Positions 31,641 through 43,959 of a stretch of DNA of 64,000 nucleotides are shown here, one piece after another. The stretch covers positions 27,590,001 to 27,654,000 of the forward strand of contig NC_083379.1 in NCBI RefSeq assembly GCF_031755915.1, read 5' to 3'. The position numbers and the translations under genes were made by a program. This DNA comes from Ziziphus jujuba. Taxonomy: Eukaryota > Streptophyta > Magnoliopsida > Rosales > Rhamnaceae. The notes under the pieces are model-generated. The model did no database searches. It was not told where the DNA came from and worked only from the letters and a program-made list of their open reading frames with translations. Numbering within the stretch: position 1 is the first letter of the stretch; every line of letters begins with the position of its first letter.

Positions 31641-33085
31641 TGAGTAAAAAACCATTACTGGTCATGATTTATAAAGATAATTATTTTAATGATCAAGCTA
31701 ACTTTGAAGAACTTTAATTGCTAAGTTCAATTCTTTCTCTTGTGCAAGAATTTGGATATGTCTTTCTGGATGAAACTCTAAATGGATTACCACCTATTAG
31801 AGGGATTGAACATGAAATTGACTTTGTTCTAGGGACTAGCATACCAAATAGACCTGCATATAGAAGTAATCCCGAAGAAATAAAGGTGTGTAAGTGAGTA
31901 ACTTGATAAAGGGTACATTCGTGAGAGTATGAGCCCATGTACTGTTCTTGTTTTATTAGTGCCTAAAAAAGGTGGTTCTTAGAGAATGTTTATTCATTGT
32001 AGCGCTATAAATAATATCAACACTAAATATAGACATCCAATTTCTATATTAGATGATATGCTCGATGAATTGCAAGGTGCTTGCATGTTTACTAAAATTG
32101 ATCTTAGGAGCAATACCATCAAATTAGGATGAAAGAAGGTGATGAATGCAAGATCGCATTTACGACTAAATATGGGCTGAATGAATGGTTAGTCATGCCT
32201 TTTGGTTTAACTAATGCACCTAGTACTTTCATGAGGCTTATGAATCATGTTATGCGTCCATTTATTGGTAAATTTTTTGTTGTGTACTTTGATGATATTT
32301 TAGTGTATAACTGAAACTTAGATGAGCATGTAAAACATCTTAGGCAAGTTTTCAATATTCTTAGGAAAGAAATATTGTTTGATAACATGAAAAAGTGTGA
32401 CTTTTACAATTATGAGCTTGTTTTTCTTGGATTTGTAGTAAGTGCTGCAGGAATCAAAGTTGATCAATCTAAAGTTCAAACAACCAAGGAGTGGCCGACA
32501 CCAACATCTATCACTCAAGTGAGGAGCTTTCATGGTTTGACAAGTTTCTATCAAAGATTTGTCAAGGACTTTAGCACCATCATAGCATCTTTGAATGAAG
32601 TTGTAACGAATAATGTTGGCTTTAAATGGGGGGAAGTACAAGAAAAATCTCTTAATTTGTTGAAAGAAAAATTATGTAATGCACCTTTACTAGCTTTACC
32701 AAATTTTTCTAAGACTTTTGAAATTGAGTGTGATGCTTTGGACATAGGTATTGGAGCTGTTTTAATGCAAGAAGGAAGGCCCATAGCCTACTTAAGTGAG
32801 AAATTAAATGGAGCTACACTAAATTACCTGACATATGACACGGAGATGTATGCTTTGGTGAGGGCTTTGGCAACGTGGTAGCACTATCTCATGCCAAAAG
32901 AATTTGTGATTCATATGGATCATGAAACTTTGAAGCACATTAAAGGTCAAGAAAAGCTCAACCAAAGCCTTGCCAAGTGGATTGAATTTATTGAGACCTT
33001 TCCATATGTGATCCACTACAAGAAAGGTAAGGAAAATGTGGTTGCCGATGCATCATCCCAAGGTATGTTCTCTTTTCTACCTTAG
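31641..33085 (+). pseudogene. RT and RNase H of element F
   Basis: The N-terminal RT region (31,641-32,128) is broken by stops and indels. Then come [28 protein letters not shown] and YFDDILVYN (32,129-32,314), a stop, [29 protein letters not shown], and RNase [18 protein letters not shown] (32,375-32,881). A stop interrupts TW-QHYLM, and 32,891-33,085 carries [12 protein letters not shown] and VADASSQ. The RNase H-integrase linker lacks about 70 bp near 33,088. Confidence 0.83.
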
Positions 33086-34395
33086 ATGCTAGAACCTGTT
33101 TGAAACATGGATTTAATAAATTTTACATATTTGAGGGATATTTGTTTAGAGAAAACAAACTATGTGTGCCTAATTGTAGCATTAGAGAGTTACTAGTTCG
33201 AGAAGGTCATGGGGGTGGTTTAATGGGTCATTTTGGTGTTTTTAAAATTTTATCCTTACTGCAAGAACATTTTTATTGGCCTAACATGAAGTAGGATGTG
33301 GATCAAATATGTGAAAGATGCTTGAAATGCCAAAAGACCAAGTCCACATTGAAACCGCACGGGTTGTACCATTCTTTGTCGATTCCTTCCTATCCTTGGG
33401 TAGATTTGTCTACGGATTTTATTCTTGGTTTGCCTAGGTCAAGGACAGGTAAGGATTCAATATTTGTTGTTGTGGATAGATTTTCTAAGATGGTATATTT
33501 TATTGCATGTAATAAAATTGATGATGCATCTAATGTTGCTAACTTATTTTTCGAAGAAATTATGAGATTGCATGGAACGCCTAGGACTATTGTTTCGGAT
33601 AGAGATGCTAAGTTCTTAAGTTATTTTTGGAAAACCCTGTGGGCTAAGTTAGGCACTAAGCTTTTATTTTCAACTACTTGTCATCCACAAACTGATGGAC
33701 AAACTGAAGTAGTGAATAGGACTTTGTCTGCATTGTTGAGAGCATTAATTAGTAGGAATTTGAGAACTTGGGAAGAATGTTTGCCACATGTTGAATTTGC
33801 TTATAATATGTCTTTACATTCAGCAACTAAATACATGCCTTTTGAAATTGTTTATGGGTTTAATCCTTTAACTCCATTAGATTTAACACCTTTATCCTTA
33901 AATGAGCATGCTAATCTAGATGGAAAACAAAAAGCTGATTTTGTGAAGCAGATTCATGAAAAGACTAAAGCAAATATTGAGAGAAGGACCAAGCAATATG
34001 TAAGGAATGTTAATCAAGGCTGAAAACAAGTTGTCTTTGAACCTGGAGATTGGGTTTGGTTGCATCTAAGGAAGTTCAAGCTTATGTCACATAGAGATGG
34101 ACCTTTTTAAGTTTTGGAGCGGATAAATGACAATGCTTACAAACTTGATTTGCCGGGTGAGTATAATGTTAGTGCTACATTTAATGTTGCTGATTTGTCT
34201 CCTTTTAATGCAGGTGATGAGTTTGATTTGAGGGTAAATCCTTTTCAAGATGAAGGAAATTATGCGAATCCGCCTTTGCCCGCACAATTGACAACACGCT
34301 TGGGTGTTGACCCAATACGGATGAAGATCGGGCCGATCACTAGGGCTCAAGCTAAAAGGTTTTGGGACAAAATTGGTGCATTTATCCAGGACTAA
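33086..34395 (+). pseudogene. Integrase of element F
   Basis: 33,100-33,294 encodes the linker and zinc-binding histidines ([22 protein letters not shown]). After a single stop, 33,298-34,023 gives [12 protein letters not shown], the catalytic aspartates in STDF and SDRD, the glutamate in QTEVVN, and [11 protein letters not shown]: a complete, uninterrupted catalytic core. After another stop and a small deletion, 34,114-34,395 gives the C-terminal domain, crosses the LTR edge at 34,260 and encodes GPITRAQAKRFWDK before a frameshift. Confidence 0.85.
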
Positions 34396-35389
34396 TTCAT
34401 TCTCAAGAGGGCTTGTCCATACCCGAAGATCCAAGACCTGTTTTGAGCATACAAGTAGTGGAAGACGATACGGAACCGGATAGTGGTTTTGTTGCATTTA
34501 TGGAGTCCAGGCAGCATGAAATGGTTCCAATGCTTCATGGATTCAATAAATATGTCTAAGAGGTCATGGAATCAATTCAAGGCAGCTTCAAAGGCATCCA
34601 AAAATGGGCTGTGCACACAACATGACAATTTGGTCGGTTTTGCTGTATTACTCGCTGACTTTACTGTATTTTGCTAAGTTGGCTTTTTTTCTTTCCTTCA
34701 CGCAAGGGAAACATGTCGAACTTCATGATCAGCCTATTTTGCATCCTGAAAAGCATATGAAAGCTGATTTGGAGCTTAAATTGGTCAAAGATTGGTCAAA
34801 GTTAACTTGGTCAAAAGGATAGTATTTTAGTTTCCTAATTTGGTTTCTACTTTTTGCTCTAGGAAATTACCTTTGCTTTTGGTTTTTATTTATTTATGTT
34901 CTGGAAAAATAAGTTTAGGAAAGTTATTATTTTTATTATTTCCTTGTAAATTAATTAGTTCCTAATTCAAAATAAATGAATTAATTAATCAAAATTAGTT
35001 TAGGAAAGGAGAGAGAAAATTCGGTCACTTTATGAAACATCAAGCATGGCCAGTTTTCCCTTTAGTTTTTAGGGTCTTATTTTGTTTTCTCTTAGCCTAT
35101 AAAAGGGTTTATTTTTTAGGAAGAACACAACATTAATAATATTGAGAATTTATTTTGAGAGATTGAATCTCTCTTCGTTCTTCTGAACACCTAAAACACC
35201 ATTAGTAAATGAGTGTTCTAGTTTGACTTATCAATAGGCCTTCCATCACCTGTTGTGATGTCCTCATTATATACCAAGTTTCTAATCACAGGTTGGTTAG
35301 GGGCCAAGGTGACCATTAGAACTTGAACATAATTAGATTCGGGCTAATATAATATGGGTTTAGGCGCAGGTCGTGTTAGGTTCGTATCA
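34260..35389 (+). repeat. 3' LTR of element F
   Basis: LTR of 1,130 bp, TTATGCGAATCCGCC (first G mutated to T) to GGTTCGTATCA. It contains the U3 palindrome (about 34,952-34,990), TATAAAAGG at 35,098-35,106, and the hairpin with one arm change. Confidence 0.88.
35098..35106 (+). promoter_or_regulatory. TATA box in F's 3' LTR
   Basis: TATAAAAGG, about 90 bp upstream of the R hairpin and followed by the conserved GGAAGAACACA stretch. It is the clearest promoter-like signal of the family in this window. Confidence 0.6.
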
Positions 35390-35501
35390 GTATGGATAGA
35401 AAGCAACCTTAACCTAATATTACGATTTCCAAATAACACAAAAACAAAACAAGGTAAATAAGATAGATCAAACTTTAATAAAATTGGGCTTTGATACCAA
35501 A
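35390..35501 (-). other. Leader fragment and primer site of element G
   Basis: 112 bp matching the end of other minus-strand leaders (gatagaagcaaccttaacctaat), with the tRNA-Met primer site GGGCTTTGATACCA at 35,486-35,499 beside the 5' LTR. The rest of element G is missing; F's 3' LTR abuts it directly. Confidence 0.8.
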
Positions 35502-36636
35502 TGATACGAACGTAGGTCGAGTTGCTCCTATACCCATATTAAATTAGCTCGTATCGAAATTAAGTTCAGATTCTATTGGCCACCTTGACCCCTAATCAAC
35601 TTGTGAATAGAAACCTTGGTATATATCGAAGATACCATAATAGGTTATGGATTGTCCTACTAATAAGTCAAACTAAAACACTCGTTCTCTATTAGGTGTT
35701 TTAGGTGTTTTAAAAGAACAAATAGAATTCTTTCTCACAATAATTTTTCTAAATGATTAATGTAGTACGTTTTATTGAAAAATAAGCCTTTTAAAAATGC
35801 TAAAGTGATAAAATTAAAACCTTAAAACAATAGGTAAGAGTCAACCAATAAAATTAAACAATAGGTGTGGCCAAATTTTTCATGTCTTTCCTAATCTAAT
35901 TTGTATTAATTAATTCCATAGCTTTGAAAGAGGAATGAACTAATTTACAATCAGAAATATTAAAATTCAACCTTCGAAAATTAATTTATGCAACAAATAA
36001 TCAAACAAAGCTAAAAATAAAAGACTATTTCCTAAAACAAAAGTTAAATTTCATATTTGGAAAGTAGTTGACTAGTTTTCCAAATAAGCTATCTTTGTCC
36101 AATCTCAAGCTAATTTAGGCAACAAATCTTATCCAACATGCCATGTAGGGTGCCTAGTAGGATTAGAACTAGTCTCCACAGGTTGCCATTGATTGGAAAT
36201 ATCAAAACTTGCTTGGAATGCAAGTAAGGTCCTTTCTAGCGCCAAACTAGCTAAAATTCGACCAATGTGGAAGATTGGATGCTAATGACATGCTTGGGTG
36301 CCCTTGCTTCTACCTTGTTATGATTTTACAGCCTCTTGGTGAGTTTAAACACATTCATAGGCTAAAAAACTTGGCCCTTGCTCCACAGAGTCCTCAAATG
36401 CACCACAACAGCTTTCCGGGTACATTTCTGCCTTCAGCCCTTAGATGCTTAGCATGGGCTGAGAATGTTTTGATATTAATACACTTTCTTTAAATTTAAT
36501 TACTCTTTGTATGAAGCTAACAAGATTTCCCTTAAACCTCTTAGCTTGAGCTCTAGTAATTGTCCCGGTCTTCAACTGCACAGGCTTGACATCGCAGCAA
36601 GTAGTTGGTTGTAGGGGTACGGATAGGGTCTCATCA
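35502..36636 (-). repeat. 5' LTR of element G
   Basis: LTR of 1,135 bp, TGATACGAACGTAGG to GGGTCTCATCA in plus view, with an intact R hairpin (CTAAAACAC ... GTGTTTTAG, near 35,673-35,703) and a decayed U3 palindrome (about 35,903-35,945). Within it, the coding part for the integrase tail is recognisable (GTITRAQAKRFKGNLVSFIQ at 36,441-36,650). The right flank is non-CRM sequence. Confidence 0.85.
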
Positions 36637-36978
36637 GTTTTGGCCATCAAACACAGGAGGTGAAGGTGTTGAAAAATGTGAACAAGCAGTTGAAACCGAT
36701 AGGTGTTCTTTAGATTCTCACTTGCTTTTGGTAAAGGACTGAAGAAACAAGGCTCTTAAATTAATTTGAAAGATTAAGGCAAGGTTTATCTAAGAGAACA
36801 ACGGTTTAAAGCTACTGGAAATTGATTTTGGAAGTGTTTTGGATTACATAGACTTGATACTTTTGGATAAGGTGTTAAAATTTCCAGCAAGGCTGATCTG
36901 GATGTTTCTGTTATTTTTAAAGGGAAAAATAAGGTGTTTTGCCAAAACTAAATTCAATTCATTTTTTGTAATGTTGTA

Positions 36979-36998
36979 CATATATATATATATATATG
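36979..36998. repeat. (TA)n microsatellite
   Basis: About nine TA units, in the non-CRM island. Confidence 0.9.
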
Positions 36999-39067
36999 TA
37001 GCTTGCAAAAATAGTGTGAAAGCACAGTATAGTAGAACTTAAGCACCAATAGTTTCTAAATGCTTTCTGGTAAAGCAAGTACAAGTGCGAATGCAACTTC
37101 ATCACATGTTTTTCTACATTTTTTACAAGTGTTCCTATCTTTTTGAGTCCTTTAAGTTTAAGTAGTCATCATGGATGATGCCATGCGTCTTCACATGCAT
37201 TGGATGAAAGGTTGGCTGAATGATAAAACTTCATGTCACCAAGCGACTGTCGATGCCATCATCCATGTTATAGAGGTGCTTGATTTTTTTTTAAATGCTA
37301 ATTTAGCTAATACATTTTAATTAAATCATTTTTGTGTCTTTAAGCACCAGCACAACTAGCCTACATTGTACATAAAAATTGGCTAGAACAAACTACAAGC
37401 TAAAATACAAAAATAAGCTTAAATTGCAAACCTCTCGACCTATGTAACTAAGTCTCAGGTTTGCTCACCATCATGGCTAACAATGCCATAATTCTCTAAA
37501 ATAATTTGCAACTTACATTGATATTTTGGAGATTTGATATGAATATTATATTTGTGTATACATGCTTTATTATTTTAAGTTAATACTTGTATAAATGTAT
37601 ATGAACATACTGGTATACTATACATGCGGTTGGGCATATCACTATGCCAGGTTTTATAGAAATTTTTTTAAATATGTTGGTTTTGGAAATGTGCAATGGT
37701 CATCATTTTCGAAAAGTGATTTTAACGGTTGATATTTGGTTTTTAGCTTTTTCTAAGCTTGTGGGTAAGATTCTCAATCGGTCTCAGTTTAGTGTTGGTA
37801 AATGATGATTTGTATGACACTTGCAAAGAATTGACGTTGAAATTTTAGATTAGGCATGCATGCTTGCTGTTGGCCTGATGTGTTCGTGTTCGAGAGTTTA
37901 GTTTGTTAATTATGCTTTATCGCTATACTTGTTTTTTTTGGTTAAATGAGTTATGCTAGTGGTCATTTGGAAATTGATTTGGTAAATTCATGGAATTTTG
38001 GTGCCCAAAACCAATTGTGATAGTAGCAATGTTTCAATGATGACGTGGTCATGGTTGTTTACTAAATGAGATTTTGTTCCTAGAATCATTGAGTTAGAAG
38101 CTAACTCGGTAATTGGAAATTTTTGTATACTAAATTAAAGATTAACAAATTTGGGCAAAAAAGTTTAGATTGGTATGCTTGGGAATTCATTTATTTTTAG
38201 TAGTCTTGCCATAGTTTTATGTTTCTAGCTTAATTTGTTTGTGTCCCTCTAAAATAATACATAATATTATTATTCATGGTTCCTTAGAGGAAGGAATGGT
38301 TTGGGAAGACCATCAAGGCAAACACCACATGAATTTGGTCTAGGTGCTACGAGTATTTTAGGTAGGAAGATTGTTGTACTTATAAATATGTATTTGTTTA
38401 TACAATTATTATATAAAAGTGCTTATCTTTTCTTACAAAGATGAATTTCCTCCATATAAAAATCTTTGTTTGAATTTTAAAGCACATGAATTTAATATCT
38501 TGGGTTTCATATATTAATTTTGACCAAGTCCTTCTAAGGAGACGAAAAATTTTTAAAAAAAGGTCTTGGTAAGCATGATGATTTTTATGCCATATCAAAG
38601 TTCTATATGCTTACATTTTACCACATAAAAGAAATACATATACAAATTTGTTATGAAAAGCACATATTTTTCTACGTATATATACAATCATTTGTATTGA
38701 TGTAATAACTCGTACATTGGTTTGCATGATTTTTCAATTTTGATCAAGTTTAACCATGATTGACCATGTTGACTGCATGTGGGCTTTGGAATCGACTAAT
38801 TTTTTTTTTCTATTTTTACTATTGACCTTTGCACCGTGGTGTAAAGCTTGTTATTACAAAGCATAAATTGATGGCATATCAAAATCCAAGATATGGGTTA
38901 AAAGCTAGTCAAAACTGTTCCTAAGGTGCTTTGCTCCTTTCATTAAAGTGAATTCCATTTGTTTTAGATGGTCTGTTTTATTGTTAAAATACACTCTCTT
39001 GTCATATTATATTATACATATTTCTAATTTTTTTTGGTATGTATACAAATATTTTTTTGTAAAGATA

Positions 39068-39083
39068 ATATATATATATATAT
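39068..39083. repeat. (TA)n microsatellite
   Basis: About eight TA units, in the non-CRM island. Confidence 0.88.
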
Positions 39084-40337
39084 TTGTTTTATTTTTTTAA
39101 TATTATTGTTTTAATCCCCCAGTGGTAACACAAGAAGACCCCAAGGCCACACTTTTACAAATGGACTTGATCCTTAACATGATATTCCACCTAAAATTGT
39201 CCCATCTCACCAGCACCTCCACAAGGTTATTCATTCAAAGATCGAACTCTGCACAATTTTTCATCGACATCTAACCTATAATGCATCCAAAATCAGTGTG
39301 TATAAGCCATTCACACTGATGTTGGATTGGTTTACCGAGTTTTGTTAGTTTAATGCCATGAATTTGACCTTGTCACCCTAATGTTAATTAATTCCATGAA
39401 TTCAACGTTGTTACCCTAATATTAATACCTTGGATTCATTCTGAAACTTTTTTTGCTTCAATTCTTGCTAATCTGGGAGATATGAAAATATTAAATTCAA
39501 CTGATTTTTCCATCAATTTTCCACTCATAGGCGGCATCTTTGACTGAGGAAAGTGTATTAATGTGTTTCCAATCTCATGCGCTTCCAATTGATGTATAAT
39601 TTGCCAATTTTAGTTGGGTTTTAAAGATAAACCCAATTTAAGTTAATTTTTTGTAATACTCGATATGTGATTGACATTGAACAACTTAGAATGCAATTCT
39701 TGGTGCCTAGATTGCTAGTGACTATTAGGAGTTCATAGAGTGTCCAACTTTGTTAGAATGTCAATATGTTTGTTGAGTAAGTTATTGTATGTTGGCAAAA
39801 AAGCTAAAACATTGAATTGTCAAGTGTCTATCTAGCTACTACCAGAGCATGAAATCCTAGTTAGGTATGGTGGATGATTTAAAGACCTAATACATATATG
39901 TCTAGCTAGTTGAACACATATTGTTTCACGTTATTATGTTTTTCAATGGTCTTTATATTTCTATTAGTTTTGATTGTCTGGTTATTTTGACTTTGTTTTG
40001 ATATGATTTTACCAAATTCATGGAGTCAAAATACTTAGTTTGACCAATTTTTGGCTACTATTCAAACAATGTTCCTATCTTTTTTCACAGAAGGTTTTGC
40101 CATGTGTTATTCCTTGGGGACCCATGGTATTAGAATAGGGTATGAATCATATTAGAATGGGGAGCTACCATGTGTCTATTTTTTGTTGAATTTTAAACAC
40201 TTGATTTGAACACACTCCCTATGCTCTGCGAACAAAGTCCTATATTTCATTAGAACTTATCTTTTCCTGGGTTTAAATTAGATACTTCACCATTAATGGA
40301 GATCTATTGAGCTGTAGTGATTATGAATAATAGCTTT

Positions 40338-40668
40338 TGATTAGAATCCATCCGTACCCGCACAAAAGACAACCTGCTGGGGTGCAGATTCGATACAGTT
40401 AAAGACCGAGCCAATCACTAGGATACAAGTCAAGAGATTTAAGGACAACTTGGCTAGTTTCATACAAGGAGTTGTCAATTCTCAAAAGCACTTGTTAACA
40501 TCCGAGTATTCAAATCCTGTTTTAAGCATCCAAATGGTGGAGGCTGATATGGTCCTGAGTAGCTGTTTTAGTGCATTTATGGACTTCGGGTAGTAAGGAA
40601 TGGGTTCAACATCTCTTGCACTCAATTGATATCACCATGAGGTTATGGAAATAAGGCAAGGCAGAAGG
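40338..40668 (+). repeat. Truncated 5' LTR of element J
   Basis: First 331 bp of the LTR (mainly the integrase-tail coding part), ending at about 40,668 in 'aaggcagaaggcaggtaag', where RT sequence begins. The join has short homology (agcaggta). It matches the J 3' LTR start at 56,737. Confidence 0.85.
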
Positions 40669-41091
40669 CAGGTAAGTGAGTTATTAGATGAAGGTTATAT
40701 TCATGAGAGCATGAGTCCATGTGTTGTTCCTATTCTACTAGTACCTAAGAAAGATGGTTCATGGCACATGAGTGTAGATTGTAGGGCTATTAATAATATA
40801 ATGATTAAATAGATACATCCAAATTCTAGGTTCGATGATATGCTAGATGAATTGAATGATGAATGCATGTTTACTAAAATTGATCTTAGAAGTGGATATC
40901 ATCAAATTAGAATGAAAAAGGGTGATGAATGGAAAACCGCATTTAAAACTAAATATGGATTACATAAATGGTTAGTCATGCCTTTTGGTTTAACTAATAC
41001 ACCTAGAGCTTTTATGACATTATTGAAACATGTTATGCACCCATTCACTGGAAAATTTGTGGTTCTTTATTATGATGATATTCTTGTATAT
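40669..41091 (+). pseudogene. RT N-terminal half of element J
   Basis: Encodes [43 protein letters not shown], then a stop (TAG, 40,809-40,811). An open stretch follows: [55 protein letters not shown] and the active site YYDDILVY, where element H is inserted. RT resumes at 54,728. Confidence 0.87.
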
Positions 41092-41930
41092 TTATGCGAA
41101 TCCGCCCGAGCCTGTTCAACCGACAACCTACTGGGGTGTTGATCCAATACAGATGAAGGTGGGGCCGATCACTAGAGCCCAAGCCAAGAAGTTCAAGGAC
41201 AATCGTGCTGTCTTTATCCAAGGAATAAGTCATAATCAAGAGGGGTTGTCCATATCTAAAGAACCAAGGCCTGTTTTACTCATACAAGCAATAGAAGCCA
41301 AAACGGGCCCAGGTGATGGTTTTAGTGCCAATATGGAGGTCAAGTTGTATGAATTGGATCCCCATTCTTATGGGTTCAATTCATATGGTGGATGAATAAT
41401 ATAAACCAGCCAAAGCAGCTTCAAAGCCAAACAACATAGTGGTTTGTGCACAAGGGGAAGAACGGCCGAAATTTGCTGTAATCTTTGCTAGCTTTATTGT
41501 ATTTTACTGTATTAGCCTTTTCTCATATTTCTAAGCAAGGGCAACGTGAGGAACTTCATAATAAGCTTATTTGGCATTCCATAAATAATATTGAAGCTGA
41601 TTTGGAGTCCAATTGGGTCAAAGAAGGGTCATTATCAACCTAGCCGAAAATTACCATATTTAGTTTCCTAATTTGTTTTTACTTTTTGTTTTAGGAAACT
41701 ATCTTTAATTTTGGATTTGTATTTATCTACTTATTGAACAAATAAGTTTAGGAAATTTTTTATTTTATTATTTTTTTTGTAAATTAATTAATTCCTAATT
41801 GAAAATAAGGGAATTAATTAATTAGATTAGGAAAAGAAAAGATTCGGTCAAACTAGAACTCTTCATTATGTGGCCGGTTTTTCCTAAGGTTTTTAGGATT
41901 TATTTTGTTTCTTTCAAAGCCTATTTAAAA
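41092..41930 (+). repeat. Truncated 5' LTR of element H
   Basis: 839 bp matching the H 3' LTR (shared ATEAKTGPG-type coding tail and 'gaattggatccccattcttatggg'). It breaks at CTATTTAAA (41,921-41,929) and continues in leader sequence, so the R/U5 part, the primer site and the leader start are deleted. Confidence 0.85.
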
Positions 41931-42671
41931 TTTGTGCTTGTTTTGGAGTTGGAATTACAAATTTGTTGTTTATTCTTGCTACTGCAGTTGTGTTTGATAT
42001 TCAACGAGTGAAAAAAAAAAAAAAAAAAGGTAAAGCCGAATAAAAAAAAAATTTCGGGTTTGTTGAATTTGGTGTTGAAATTTGAGTTTGGGAACTTGAG
42101 ATTTTATTTGTGATATTTTGAGTTTTTTGAGAATTATTTTGTTGGATATTTGAATTTTGGGTGCTTAAATTATTTGGATTAAAATTAGTTAAAAGATTTG
42201 ATTCAAAAACTTGAATTACAAAGAACAACAACCAACAACTATTCTATATTTTTGTTCGTTGTTCGTATTTGAATTTCTTTTTCTAGAATTTTATTCTTCA
42301 ACTCATAATCTATTACCATCTGGTCCAGTTCTTCAAAATTCCAGAAGTTTTCTCATTAATTTGCTCTATTTTGCCTAGAAAAGCCGAAACTAGGTTTTGT
42401 TGAATTCTTTCGGTATTGCCTACTTTTAGCTACTGTTTTATTGATAAGTTTAATTAAAACATACTTGTAATCTAATTTCCATTTTATAGGTGTTTTAATT
42501 AGAACATTGAGTTAATTCTATAAGTGGAAAAAGGCAAGAGAGTGAGAGCATAAAAGAGGGTAAAAACCGAAACTAGTGTGCAAACACAAGTGTTGAGACC
42601 TTGTTTGAGTGAAACACGTGGGGGAGTGAATATTGTGAGGATTTATTTTATTTTTACAGTATTTTGTTAAC
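41931..42671 (+). other. Partial leader of element H
   Basis: Starts inside the family leader and contains an 18-base A run (42,010-42,028) and the AAAGCCGAA segments seen in other copies. No gene. Confidence 0.75.
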
Positions 42672-43959
42672 ATGGCAGATTCTAGAATAATGAAGAAGAG
42701 TCCGTAGGATTTCATGGTGATCCACGAGCTACCGGGAGTGGTGAGCAAACGGAATTGAAATCTGTTTTGGAACAATTACAGCGGGTGAGTGCTCAAGCTA
42801 AGCACATGAATCAAAAGATGGGAAGGCTAGAATTTTCCCAAGGAATGTCGAACATAGGAAATAGGCAAGAATTCCATGAGGGTCAAGGTTGAGGACGAGG
42901 AGGCCGTGAGAGACCGAGAGAGGAATTTGAGGAGGAGAATTTCGGTGGAGACTTTGAGGAAGGCATGGAAAAAACCTTTGCTGTCCAAGAGAGAGCTGGC
43001 CATGGAAGGTATAGGAGGGAAGAAACAGATGACAATCTTAGCAATATCAAGATCAACATCCCACCATTCATGGGAAAAAGTGATCCCAAGGCATACTTGG
43101 AGTGGGAAGAAAAGACGGATATGATATTTGACTGCCATAATTATTCGGAGGATAAGAAGGTGAAGTTGGCCATTATGCACTCCAATGGTGGACAAATGAG
43201 TAAGGCACCCAGTGGAGAGTTAGTGATGACTTGATCACAACATGGCGACAAATGAAAGGAGCCATGAGAAAGCGGTTTGTGCCATTGCATTACCATAGGT
43301 TGCCACATCAAAGGCTTCAGTCTTTGTCTCAAGGAAGTAGGTCCGTGGAGGATTATTACAAAGAGATGGAGATGCTCATGATGAGGCTGAATATGAATCA
43401 GGATAGGGAGGCAACAATGGTGAGATTTCTTGGTGGTTTGAGCCGTGACATTGCCAACCAGCTTGAATTGCAACAATACTTGGAGTTGGAGGAGATGTTG
43501 CATGTAGCCCTTAAGCTTGAACACCAATTCAAGAGGAGGGGTGTAGGATCATGGCTTGGAGGTGCTAGCAGCAGTTGGAGAATCAATTCAAGTGGCTGGA
43601 GAAACAATTGAACTAATGAAATCAAACCAAAACCGAAAGTTGGAGAAGAAAGTACCAACCGGTCAAAAAGGGATGCCAAGACCGAATCTGTCCCAGCACT
43701 TAGCGGTGAGATAAAATCTGATCCTAAACCTCAAAAATCCAGAGAAATAATTTGTTTTAAGTGCCAAGGAAGAGGACACATAGCCAGCCAATGGCCAAAT
43801 AGAAGAATCATGGTACTAAAGGGTGATGGTGAGTTGGAATCTGCAAGTGAAGAAAACAAAGATGAGACTGAGTTGAGCTTGGTTTCAGGGAGAGTACTTG
43901 CTATCTACAAAGATGAAGAGCATATACAATGAGAAAACATCTTCCACACTCGCTACGAA
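42672..43959 (+). pseudogene. Gag of element H
   Basis: ATG at 42,672 (MADSRI), then a small deletion shifts the frame within a few codons. Later parts are clear: helical segment, acidic region (EEETDDNLSNIKINIPPFMGKSDPKAYLEWEEKTDMIFDCHNYSED, 42,965-43,140); a deletion that removes the EFGHYALQW block; MKGAMRKRFVPLHYHRLPHQRLQSL ... FLGGLSRDIANQLELQQYLELEEMLHVALKLEHQFKRRGVGSW (43,231-43,611); and zinc knuckle CFKCQGRGHIASQW, with the last cysteine changed to tryptophan. Confidence 0.82.

Larger units (their letters stand above)
27658..35389 (+). mobile_element. CRM-type element F, hybrid copy (plus strand)
   Basis: Complete order of parts: 5' LTR 27,658-28,677, primer site, leader, gag, protease, RT, RNase H, integrase, 3' LTR 34,260-35,389. 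The two LTRs are strongly different in sequence, and the flanks (gagtt left, gtatg right) do not match. Left is copia sequence and right is element G leader. F therefore looks like a fusion of an older left part with a younger right part, probably near 30,420 in gag, where there is also a deletion. Confidence 0.75.
36637..40337. other. Island without recognisable gene
   Basis: 3.7 kb of AT-rich sequence unlike the CRM copies around it. The longest reading frames are under 75 codons and lack any family signature. One 40-codon frame at 37,171-37,290 (MDDAMRLHMHWMKGW) looks protein-like but I cannot place it. There are (TA)n stretches at 36,979-36,998 and 39,068-39,083. The island continues at 60,083 once element J is removed. 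It could be old intergenic DNA, or the LTR and leader of the copia element whose gag starts near 60,950. Confidence 0.5.

Noticed and set aside
27653..35394. Target duplication for F
   Set aside because: gagtt and gtatg do not match, and the flanks belong to different elements.
37171..37290. Short frame MDDAMRLHMHWMKGW, possible transposase or host gene
   Set aside because: Only about 40 codons, no partner exons or motifs I can name, and the surrounding frame is closed. Kept only as a remark in the island entry.
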